From an uncultured Lachnospiraceae bacterium (lineage in GTDB: Bacteria > Bacillota > Clostridia > Lachnospirales > Lachnospiraceae): a stretch of 28,003 nt of DNA. The translations under genes were made by a program, and so were the position numbers. The DNA is taken from the NCBI GenBank assembly GCA_910578475.1, contig CAJTRK010000036.1:1-28003 (forward strand), read 5' to 3'. Position 1 is the first letter of the stretch, and each line of letters begins with the position of its first letter. Of this stretch, positions 21,711-28,003 are shown piece by piece. The notes under the pieces were generated by a model, which worked only from the letters and a program-made list of their open reading frames with translations, did not search any database and was not told the DNA's origin.

Positions 21711-23270
21711 ATGGTCAAAATATTTCAGTATGATGAAGTTCCGGAGATTCAGACAACATCGGGGAGGCTGAAAGGGTATTTCTATAACGGAGAATATATT
21801 TTTAAGGGGATTCCGTATGCACATGCGGAGCGATTCCAGATGCCGTCGGAAGCAAAGTGGGACGGTGTGAAAGATGTCACTTCCTACGGTCTTGTGTGTC
21901 CGCTGCTGGAGCAGGATATACCGAGAGGCGAACTGTTGGTTCCGCATCGTTACTGGCCCCAGGATGAGCATTGTCAGAGTTTGAATATCTGGACGACGAC
22001 ACTCGATGATAAAGTGCAAAAACCGGTGGTTGTCTGGCTTCACGGAGGCGGTTATTTTGCAGGGTCTTCCATTGAGCAGGTTGCGTACGACGGGTTTAAT
22101 ATGTGTATGTTCGGCGATGTGGTGGTGGTGTCGGTTAATCACAGACTGAATATTCTCGGCTATCTGGATTTGTCACCGTTTGGGGAAAAATATGCCAATT
22201 CCGGAAATGCCGGGCATGCGGATATGGTTGCGGCTCTCCGTTGGATTCAGAAAAATATTGCGTTATTTGGAGGCGACCCGCATAACGTGACAATTTTCGG
22301 ACAGTCCGGCGGCGGTATGAAGGTCGCGGATTTGATGCAGATTGAAGCGGCGGACGGCCTTTTTCATAAAGGATTGATGATGAGCGGCGTCAGCAGCGAC
22401 GGGGTTCAGCCGTCCTGTACGGGAGACGGCCGCGAAATCGTGCGTGCGCTGTTGGACGAGCTCCATATCGAAGAAGCGGAAATCGAAAAACTGGAGACAG
22501 TGCCTTATTACGAGCTCGCAAAGGCATATTTGAAAGTACGGCCGGCAATAGCGGAAAAGGGCGGATATATCGGCGGTGCGCCGCTTATAAACGATTATTA
22601 TAAGGGACATCCGTTGGGGCATGGACTGCGGGAGCCGGCGGGAAAAATTCCTGTGATGATAGGAACGGTATTCGGAGAGTTTTCTTTTGCGCCGGCCTCA
22701 TTTAATAAGCTGGAACTGACGGAGCCGGAAATGGAAGAAATTGTCGGCAAAGTATATGGAAAATACACGAAAGCGATAATGCAGGCATTTGCAAAGGCTT
22801 ATCCGGGAAAGAATCCAATGGATGTGTTGTATGTTGACCGGGCGATGCGTCAGCCTTCCAAACAGCTTGCGAAGCTTTTCGCAGAGGCCGGAAATACCAA
22901 TGTATATTTGTATGATTTTACACTGGAGTTTCCTTTTATGCACAATAAGATTGCATGGCATTGTTCGGACATTCCGTTCTTTTTCCACAATACGGATAAA
23001 GTCGAAGTCTGCGGTATGCCGGGCGTAACGGACAAACTGGAAGAGCAGATTTTCGGTGCGTTTATGAACTTCGTAAAAAGCGGCACTCCCGGTTTTGAAA
23101 AGCTTCCTGCCTGGCCCGCGGTGACGACGGAGCATGAGCCGACAATGATTCTGGACAGGGCGTGTGAAGTGCGGATAAATTTTGACGATGCGCTGTATGA
23201 GCTGATTGACGGAATCCTGCCGCCGTTCAATCTGATGGAAATGATGAAAGGGCAGAATGTTCAGCATTGA
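21711..23270 (+). CDS. Type B carboxylesterase
   Basis: This 519-aa alpha/beta hydrolase belongs to the carboxylesterase/para-nitrobenzyl esterase family. The catalytic triad is visible: Ser199 in GQSGGG, Glu323 in GTVFGEFSF and His417 in AWHCSDIPFFFHN. The oxyanion hole is HGGGYFAGS (111-119), and FKGIPYA (31-37) is a family hallmark. There is no signal peptide, so it should be cytoplasmic. AAAGGAGG ten bases upstream supports the start. It follows the small membrane protein gene by 21 bases and precedes the GNAT gene. It hydrolyses carboxylic esters; the natural substrate is unknown. Confidence 0.93.
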   Translation: MVKIFQYDEVPEIQTTSGRLKGYFYNGEYIFKGIPYAHAERFQMPSEAKWDGVKDVTSYGLVCPLLEQDIPRGELLVPHRYWPQDEHCQSLNIWTTTLDDKVQKPVVVWLHGGGYFAGSSIEQVAYDGFNMCMFGDVVVVSVNHRLNILGYLDLSPFGEKYANSGNAGHADMVAALRWIQKNIALFGGDPHNVTIFGQSGGGMKVADLMQIEAADGLFHKGLMMSGVSSDGVQPSCTGDGREIVRALLDELHIEEAEIEKLETVPYYELAKAYLKVRPAIAEKGGYIGGAPLINDYYKGHPLGHGLREPAGKIPVMIGTVFGEFSFAPASFNKLELTEPEMEEIVGKVYGKYTKAIMQAFAKAYPGKNPMDVLYVDRAMRQPSKQLAKLFAEAGNTNVYLYDFTLEFPFMHNKIAWHCSDIPFFFHNTDKVEVCGMPGVTDKLEEQIFGAFMNFVKSGTPGFEKLPAWPAVTTEHEPTMILDRACEVRINFDDALYELIDGILPPFNLMEMMKGQNVQH

Positions 23271-23377
23271 CGGGAGCCGGACGGCTGCTGTATTTGGTCT
23301 GGCGCTTCCGGATATGGGAAGAGCCGGACGTAAGAAGAAAGAAACGGAAAATGTACAGGAAAAACGGAGGAACTTTC

Positions 23378-23815
23378 ATGATAAGAGAAATGCGGGAAAC
23401 GGATTTTGACGGATTGATGACGCTCTATATGCAGCTTCATCAAAACCCGATGCCGGAAAGAACGCCGGAAATATCCGGGTTGTGGCGGCGGATTCTGGAG
23501 GATAAGGACCATCATATAATCGTAGCGGAAAAGGACGGAAAAATCGTTGCGTCCTGTGTCTGCGTGATTATTCCGAATCTGACGCACAATCAGCAGCCTT
23601 ACGCTTTTGTAGAAAATGTGATTACAGATGAACGGTACAGAAAGCGCGGCCTGGCGACGGCCTGTCTGCAGTATGCCGGAGAAATTGCGGAACGGGAGCA
23701 CTGTTATAAAATGATGCTTCTGACCGGTTCCAAACAGGAGAGCACACTGAACTTTTACAGACAGGCCGGCTATAACAGCGAGGATAAAACGGCGTTTATC
23801 CGGTGGCTGTGTTAA
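23378..23815 (+). CDS. GNAT family N-acetyltransferase
   Basis: This 145-aa protein transfers an acetyl group from acetyl-CoA to an amine. The GNAT layout is clear: beta1 MIREMRETDFDGL, the central strand AFVENVITDERYRKRGLA with acetyl-CoA pyrophosphate loop RKRGLA (88-93), and the C-terminal STLNFYRQAGY (about 122-133). ATG 23378 has GGAGG seven bases upstream; a longer in-frame opening at 23267 overlaps the esterase stop and lacks a site. It is convergent with the ABC-2 exporter operon, with 41 bases between the stop codons and no clear terminator. The substrate is unknown. Confidence 0.9.
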   Translation: MIREMRETDFDGLMTLYMQLHQNPMPERTPEISGLWRRILEDKDHHIIVAEKDGKIVASCVCVIIPNLTHNQQPYAFVENVITDERYRKRGLATACLQYAGEIAEREHCYKMMLLTGSKQESTLNFYRQAGYNSEDKTAFIRWLC

Positions 23816-23856
23816 AGGGAAGTTTTAAAGTCATCACTGGATGCTTTGCCGAAAAC

Positions 23857-24654
23857 TTATGACCCACTTGACGCATAATGCCTGACGCCGAATTTCCAGA
23901 ACAGCATCGTCGGGACGAGGAACAGGCACGCGAACAATGGAAGAAAAATATAAAATGCCGACGTTCTGTGCCCCAGAAGGTACAACAGCGGGTAATATTG
24001 TATCAGCGCATAGGGAATTACAAATGTCGTGAACAGGAGTACTTTTTCCCCGTAAATGCCGATAGGATATTTGCCGAATTCTCTTGCGCCGTCCGTAAAG
24101 ACATTCATAAATTCCAGACCGTCCAGCGTAAAAAAGCAAAGCGCCGCGTAAACAAGAAACAGGCCGAAGAAAACGGAAGCGCCGCCGATAAGCATAAAAA
24201 TGACGGTCAGAATTTTGGGGAAACTCCAGGAAATATCGCTTTTGGAAATACCGTAAACGAACATGACGACAGCCTGTAACATTCTGCCGATGCGGGTCAG
24301 TTCGAACTTACTTCCGAGGACCTGGATAATTTCATTCTGCGGCCGGACCATAATGCGGTCAAATTCACCGGAGCGCACGACGCCGCTGAAACAGTCAAAT
24401 CCGCGGGCAAACATTTCCGCAATCGAAAATTCCATCAGAATAATGGCAAAGCAGAGCAGAACTTCGCTGTATGAAAATCCCTCCACGCTGGAAAACCGCA
24501 TAAACATAAAAAAGATGCCGAGAAAGACGTTAAAGGAAACCATAAACTGTCCGAGCGCGGTCAGAAAGAAAGACGTTTTATACTGCATCATCGAGCGGAC
24601 GTTTATAGAGACATAGTGAAGATATAGTTTGAAAGAAAAACGTATTTTGTTCAT
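23857..24654 (-). CDS. ABC-2 type exporter permease, second subunit
   Basis: This 265-aa protein has about six membrane segments and the layout of the ABC2_membrane_6 (COG3694-like) family, with the conserved core GEFDRIMVRPQNEIIQVLGSKFE (about 106-128). The partner permease has a similar block, NGNIAYELCRP. The start ATG has AAAGGA 11 bases upstream. It is the last gene of a three-gene operon, 44 bases after the first permease. The pair of unequal permeases would form a heterodimer driven by the ATPase. Related exporters handle toxic organic cations such as viologens or peptides; the substrate here is unknown. Confidence 0.88.
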   Translation of the reverse strand: MNKIRFSFKLYLHYVSINVRSMMQYKTSFFLTALGQFMVSFNVFLGIFFMFMRFSSVEGFSYSEVLLCFAIILMEFSIAEMFARGFDCFSGVVRSGEFDRIMVRPQNEIIQVLGSKFELTRIGRMLQAVVMFVYGISKSDISWSFPKILTVIFMLIGGASVFFGLFLVYAALCFFTLDGLEFMNVFTDGAREFGKYPIGIYGEKVLLFTTFVIPYALIQYYPLLYLLGHRTSAFYIFLPLFACLFLVPTMLFWKFGVRHYASSGS

Positions 24655-24698
24655 CGTGGAATCTGTCCTTTCATTTTTATCGTGATACCGGCATTGTT

Positions 24699-25502
24699 TC
24701 AGCCTCCCTGTACGGTGATGTGCTTTTCCGCCGCTTTGCAGAGCAGCTTTCCGCTCAGTGTGACGACGATGAGCCAGAAAATCTGTAAAAGAACGGCCCG
24801 TTCGATTTCCTGCCTGTTCATGTCCGCGCTGTAAATGCGCAGAGCCACGTTCTGCATGGAAGCGAAAGGCAGCAGTTCCATAACCTGCCTTATTTTTTCA
24901 GGGAAAAAGGGCAACGGAATCAGCGCGCCTGAAAAAAATTCCACACAGGAAACGAACAGAATCCGAAGTCCCTGCGGCGAAATGGTAAAAAAGGTCAGCA
25001 CATATACAAGCATGCAGAAAGACACCATTACCGCAAGACCCAGGAACAGTGTCACGATAAAAAGCAGAAAGTGAGCCGGGCCGGCCGGAGCGGCAATTCC
25101 GTACGGATAAGGAATAAAAGCTGCTACGAATAAAATCGGAAAACAACGCAGCACGGCTCGGGAAAGCCGGTTGGCAATGCTTCTGGCGAACCACATATTA
25201 TAAATGTCGGTGGGCCGGCATAATTCATAAGCGATGTTTCCGTTCACGATAGAATCAAAAATTTCATTTTCCATCATCCATGCCGTAAAAAAGGCCAGAA
25301 AAGCTTGCTGCAGCCAGATGTAGGAAGTGGTGGCGGACAAAGTCATCGGGAAAGCCGAAGCATCGGTCTGGTAAAAGGCGCGGAATATCATGATTTCCAT
25401 AAGTCCCCAGAAGAACTGTGTCGAAATTCCCGCAAGCGCGGCGATGCGATACTGCAGTCCCATGGCAAAGCGCAGCCGGAAAAAAGAAAAGTATTTTTTC
25501 AT
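24699..25502 (-). CDS. ABC-2 type exporter permease, first subunit
   Basis: This 267-aa protein has about six membrane segments and matches the COG4587-like permeases that occur beside COG4586-like ATPases. The family motif NGNIAYELCRPTDIYNMWFARSIA lies at about residues 89-112 and the late FFSGALIPLPFFP at about 188-200. ATG 25502 is preferred, with AGGAG ten bases upstream; a GTG at 25511 sits too close to that site. It starts 21 bases after the ATPase stop and precedes the second permease, so the three are co-transcribed. Confidence 0.88.
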   Translation of the reverse strand: MKKYFSFFRLRFAMGLQYRIAALAGISTQFFWGLMEIMIFRAFYQTDASAFPMTLSATTSYIWLQQAFLAFFTAWMMENEIFDSIVNGNIAYELCRPTDIYNMWFARSIANRLSRAVLRCFPILFVAAFIPYPYGIAAPAGPAHFLLFIVTLFLGLAVMVSFCMLVYVLTFFTISPQGLRILFVSCVEFFSGALIPLPFFPEKIRQVMELLPFASMQNVALRIYSADMNRQEIERAVLLQIFWLIVVTLSGKLLCKAAEKHITVQGG

Positions 25503-25523
25503 GTCAGACACGCTCCTTTCTGT

Positions 25524-26315
25524 TCAGCTGATATCATAGGAACGATACAGTTCGGCAATTGTCTGGTCGATGTCGTCATTGCCTCTTTTGATATCATCCA
25601 GCGTGCCGTCCATCAGAATATGCCCTTTTCCAATCAGAATGATTCTGCTGGCAAGGGCTTCGATATCCTGCATATCATGGGTGGTCAGGATGACGGTTGT
25701 TCCTGCGTTCTGATTCTGTTTGAGAATGAAGTCGCGTACCGCCAGCTTGGAAACTGCGTCGAGACCAATCGTCGGTTCGTCCAGAAAAAGAATGCGCGGA
25801 CGATGTAAAAGAGAAGCGGCAATCTCGCACCGCATCCTTTGTCCGAGAGAAAGCTGCCTTGCCGGAGAGCGCAGCAGTTCCTTCAAATCCAGTAGTTCCG
25901 TTAATTCTTCAAGGCTCTGTCTGTACTGTTCGTTGGAAATAGAATAGATATCCTTCAGAAGAGCGAAGGAATCTATGACGGGAACATCCCACCACAACTG
26001 GGAACGCTGTCCGAACACGACGCCGATTTGGCTGACATGTTCGATTCGGTTCCGATAAGGAACCCTTCCGTCTACGAGAACGGTTCCGCTGTCGGGAGTC
26101 AATATTCCGCTCAGAATTTTGATGGTGGAGCTTTTGCCCGCTCCGTTCGGACCTATGTAGCCTATTATTTCACCGTCGTGAATGGTAAAACTTACGTCCG
26201 AAAGGGCATGAACTGTTTCATACTCCCGGTGAAAAAGCGCTTTGCAGGCTTCACCGAAACCTGCGTTTCTTTTTGCAATCCGGTACGATTTGCATACATG
26301 TTCCATCGTAATCAT
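25524..26315 (-). CDS. ABC-2 type exporter ATP-binding protein
   Basis: This 263-aa ATPase has Walker A GPNGAGKS (55-62), an LSLGQRMR signature (the family's variant of LSGGQ), Walker B ILFLDEPTIGLDA and the switch His in TTHDMQDIEAL. The long N-terminal segment with YETVHALSDVSFTI and the QRSQLWWDVP stretch after Walker A are typical of COG4586-like ATPases. ATG 26315 is supported by GGAGG five bases upstream; that GGAGG lies inside an earlier in-frame ATG (26327) that has no site. It leads the exporter operon and is preceded by a structured leader of about 160 bases. Confidence 0.92.
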   Translation of the reverse strand: MITMEHVCKSYRIAKRNAGFGEACKALFHREYETVHALSDVSFTIHDGEIIGYIGPNGAGKSSTIKILSGILTPDSGTVLVDGRVPYRNRIEHVSQIGVVFGQRSQLWWDVPVIDSFALLKDIYSISNEQYRQSLEELTELLDLKELLRSPARQLSLGQRMRCEIAASLLHRPRILFLDEPTIGLDAVSKLAVRDFILKQNQNAGTTVILTTHDMQDIEALASRIILIGKGHILMDGTLDDIKRGNDDIDQTIAELYRSYDIS

Positions 26316-26329
26316 TTTTACCTCCATCT

Positions 26330-26479
26330 GTCTGCTTCAGCAGACGTGCAAATTTAAATTGCTTCCTCCTGGTAGTTATATTTTCATATCTTGCCAAGCC
26401 GGTCTGGTTCCGCTGGATTTTGCCAGTCGGATACCGCAGGTAAAATATTCAGTTGTCCCCTTTAATGAAAGGGAATTTC
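26330..26479 (-). promoter_or_regulatory. Structured 5' leader of the ABC-2 exporter operon
   Basis: Between the promoter and the ATPase start the minus-strand RNA can form CCCTTT-catt-AAAGGG (26457-26472), a nested stem GGT..CC..CTGG / CCAG..GG..ACC (about 26408-26436) and GTCTGC-tgaa-GCAGAC (26330-26345), which ends just before the ribosome binding site. No ORF fills it. The folding near the RBS suggests control of translation or an RNA sensor. It does not match a riboswitch class I know. Confidence 0.45.
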
Positions 26480-26508
26480 AGGATAACATATGCGGCGTAA
26501 AATTGCAA
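26480..26508 (-). promoter_or_regulatory. Promoter of the ABC-2 exporter operon
   Basis: TTGCAA (26503-26508) and the extended -10 TGTTATCCT (26480-26488) are spaced by 17 bases on the minus strand, about 160 bases upstream of the ATPase start. Confidence 0.5.
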
Positions 26509-26527
26509 GGCTTACGGAAGCCTTTTT
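26507..26527. terminator. Hairpin between the MATE gene and the exporter promoter
   Basis: A perfect 7-bp stem AAGGCTT (26507-26513) / AAGCCTT (26518-26524) with a 4-base loop lies just past the MATE stop. It has a T run only in the plus direction (25-27) and AATTTT six bases after it in the minus direction, so it may work weakly for the MATE transcript or stop antisense transcription. Confidence 0.4.
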
Positions 26528-26537
26528 CACCCTTTTT

Positions 26538-27902
26538 TTACCCCATATTACGGCATCGTTTCAGCCAGCGTCCCCGCAGATAGTAGATGATGAACAGGAG
26601 GGAAGTCACTGTCCAGGTCAGCGGATAGCTGAAAGCTACAGTGGAGACTTCCGGGCGCAGCGGAACGGCGGCCAGAATCCATGCCACACGCAGAACACAG
26701 ACGCCAACGGCAGTCATCAGCATGGGCGGAATGGCGTCCCCGCATCCCCTTGTCGTTCCTCCGAGGATTTCAATGCAGACATAAGTAATATAGCTCGGAG
26801 AAATGACTTTCATCATTCCAAGCCCAATGGAAACGACATCCGGGTCATTTGTAAACATGCCGAAGAAAATACGGCCGCCGGCCAGTACGATAACGCTTAA
26901 CAGAATACTGGTAAAGGCAGACATGGCGAGACAGATGCGCACACTTTTCCGAATCCGTTCATATTTGCCCGCGCCGAAATTCTGCCCTGCAAAAGTGGTA
27001 ATTGCAACGCCGTAAGCGCCCATAATCATCCAGAAGATACCGTCCACTTTTCCATAAGCGGTCCAGGCCGCAATCGTATCCGTCCCGAAAGAATTGATGC
27101 TCGACTGAACAATCAGATTGGAAATCGAATACATCGTGGACTGAATGCCTGCGGGCAGGCCGATGCGTATGATATTATGCAGAAAATAAGGCGAAAACCG
27201 GATTTCTTTTAAAAACAGCTTGTAGGAATCCTCCGTTTTCAACAGCGCGGCAATCACCATGCCGGCGCTGATTACCTGTGAGAGTGCCGTAGCCACCGCA
27301 ACGCCGAGAACACCCATTTTCAAAATTGTAACAAAAAGAATGTCCAGCACGATGTTCGCAATACAGGATAAAATCAGAAAATAAAGCGGACGTCTGGAAT
27401 CTCCTACAGCCCGCAGAATACCGGAGCCCATATTATAAATGAGGGACGGAATGACGCCGAGAAAATAGACCCGCATGTAAACGATGGAGAGCGAGAGGAT
27501 ATCGTCCGGCGTATTCATAGCCTGTAAGGCGGCTCCGGAAAAGAGAAATCCGAGTATCATCATTACGGCGCCGCCCGCGATGGAAAGCGCCATAGCCGTA
27601 TGTACCGTTTTTTTCACTTCTTCCTGTTTTCCGGCTCCGTAGTACTGGGAAATGATAACGGTCGCGCCGGAGGAAAGGCCGGTAAAAAAGCCTATCAACA
27701 GATTGATAAGCGTGGCCGCGGGTCCGCCTACTGCCGCAAGCGCTTCTTTTCCGACGAATTTTCCGACGATGACCGCATCCGTCGTGTTATATAGCTGCTG
27801 AAAAAAAGTCCCGAACAAAATCGGGAAAAAGAAAAAAAGGAGCTGTTTCCAGATGACTCCCTCCGTTATCTGATTGGAAATCTGATGGTTATCTTTTTTC
27901 AT
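26538..27902 (-). CDS. MATE family efflux transporter
   Basis: This 454-aa protein has about 12 hydrophobic segments and the MATE signatures: LFGTFFQQLYNTTDAVIVGKFVG (about 29-51) in the first half, YYGAGKQEEVKK (about 87-98), and the repeat in the second half TFAGQNFGAGKYERIRKS (about 305-322). It exports drugs or metabolites, usually by sodium or proton antiport. GGGAGG lies four bases before the ATG and a good promoter is found upstream. It is transcribed toward the ABC-2 exporter operon, but that operon has its own promoter, so the two are probably separate units. Confidence 0.94.
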   Translation of the reverse strand: MKKDNHQISNQITEGVIWKQLLFFFFPILFGTFFQQLYNTTDAVIVGKFVGKEALAAVGGPAATLINLLIGFFTGLSSGATVIISQYYGAGKQEEVKKTVHTAMALSIAGGAVMMILGFLFSGAALQAMNTPDDILSLSIVYMRVYFLGVIPSLIYNMGSGILRAVGDSRRPLYFLILSCIANIVLDILFVTILKMGVLGVAVATALSQVISAGMVIAALLKTEDSYKLFLKEIRFSPYFLHNIIRIGLPAGIQSTMYSISNLIVQSSINSFGTDTIAAWTAYGKVDGIFWMIMGAYGVAITTFAGQNFGAGKYERIRKSVRICLAMSAFTSILLSVIVLAGGRIFFGMFTNDPDVVSIGLGMMKVISPSYITYVCIEILGGTTRGCGDAIPPMLMTAVGVCVLRVAWILAAVPLRPEVSTVAFSYPLTWTVTSLLFIIYYLRGRWLKRCRNMG

Positions 27903-27948
27903 AAGTCCTCCCTACCGAAACAAAAATGTATTGGGCAGCGTGCCATCT

Positions 27949-27977
27949 ATTATATATGCTTTTTCCGGAAAAGACAA
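27949..27977 (-). promoter_or_regulatory. Promoter of the MATE gene
   Basis: TTGTCT (27972-27977) and a perfect TATAAT (27949-27954) are spaced by 17 bases on the minus strand. The 12-base palindrome TTTTCCGGAAAA (27961-27972) fills most of the spacer and could be a regulator site. Nothing else is seen to the end of the window. Confidence 0.65.
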
Positions 27978-28003
27978 TAGAGGCAGATTTTATTTCCGAA
28001 TGG

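Noticed and set aside
21639..22142. 167-aa minus-strand ORF over the esterase start
   Set aside because: Shadow of the carboxylesterase frame, which has a complete catalytic triad.

Overview
The window looks like a chromosomal accessory region of a gut-dwelling, low-to-moderate GC Clostridia, most likely Lachnospiraceae (Clostridium cluster XIVa). This is inferred from AGGAGG-type ribosome binding sites, extended -10 promoters (TGnTATAAT type), a conjugated bile acid hydrolase, a UvrX/YolD-type polymerase pair and an overall Firmicutes protein flavour. No rRNA, tRNA or CRISPR array was seen. No essential housekeeping operon is present; most genes are transport, defence-like, resistance-like or small enzymes.

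Layout. 1-634: a terminator and a decayed, frameshifted Tn916-type tyrosine integrase. 735-2756: a bile salt hydrolase family gene convergent with an AraC regulator that carries a GyrI-like effector domain. 3040-5535: a polar amino acid ABC importer operon (permease, ATPase, lipoprotein), with a promoter inside a perfect 10-bp palindrome and a strong terminator. 5782-7832: a 90-aa unknown gene convergent with a YolD-like protein and a Y-family DNA polymerase. 7929-13714: a two-gene cassette on the minus strand, a 139-aa unknown protein followed by a 1716-aa DUF4132-family giant, with a 200-base hairpin-rich spacer between them. 13736-13967: a MITE-like palindromic element with terminal inverted repeats and flanking direct repeats, inserted in the leader of that cassette. 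14174-17609: a PLD-SF2 helicase and a NUDIX hydrolase, visibly more AT-rich. 17610-18087: gene debris. 18088-23815: small enzymes (YjbR, PNPOx-like, a mini-kinase), an MFS exporter, a small membrane protein, a carboxylesterase and a GNAT. 23857-26315: a three-gene ABC-2 exporter operon with a structured leader. 26538-27902: a MATE efflux pump.

How the parts may work together. The importer (3040-5535) and the ABC-2 exporter (26315-23857) are self-contained operons. The stretch from the polymerase to the NUDIX gene resembles a defence or genome-maintenance island: an error-prone polymerase, a giant DUF4132 protein with a small co-transcribed partner, then a helicase-nuclease-like protein with a nucleotide-cleaning enzyme. 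The least understood and most interesting unit is the 139-aa/1716-aa pair. The small protein has an outline that could fit a MoaD/ThiS-like beta-grasp fold, and neither protein has a function I can assign with certainty.

A second theme is palindromic intergenic DNA. At least four non-coding gaps (5639-5752, 13117-13285, 13736-13967, 18954-19164) carry clustered hairpins; one is a clear inserted element and another is a near-perfect 93-bp tandem duplication. Promoter, RBS and fold statements come from reading the sequence by eye, and family names come from recognised motifs, not from searches.
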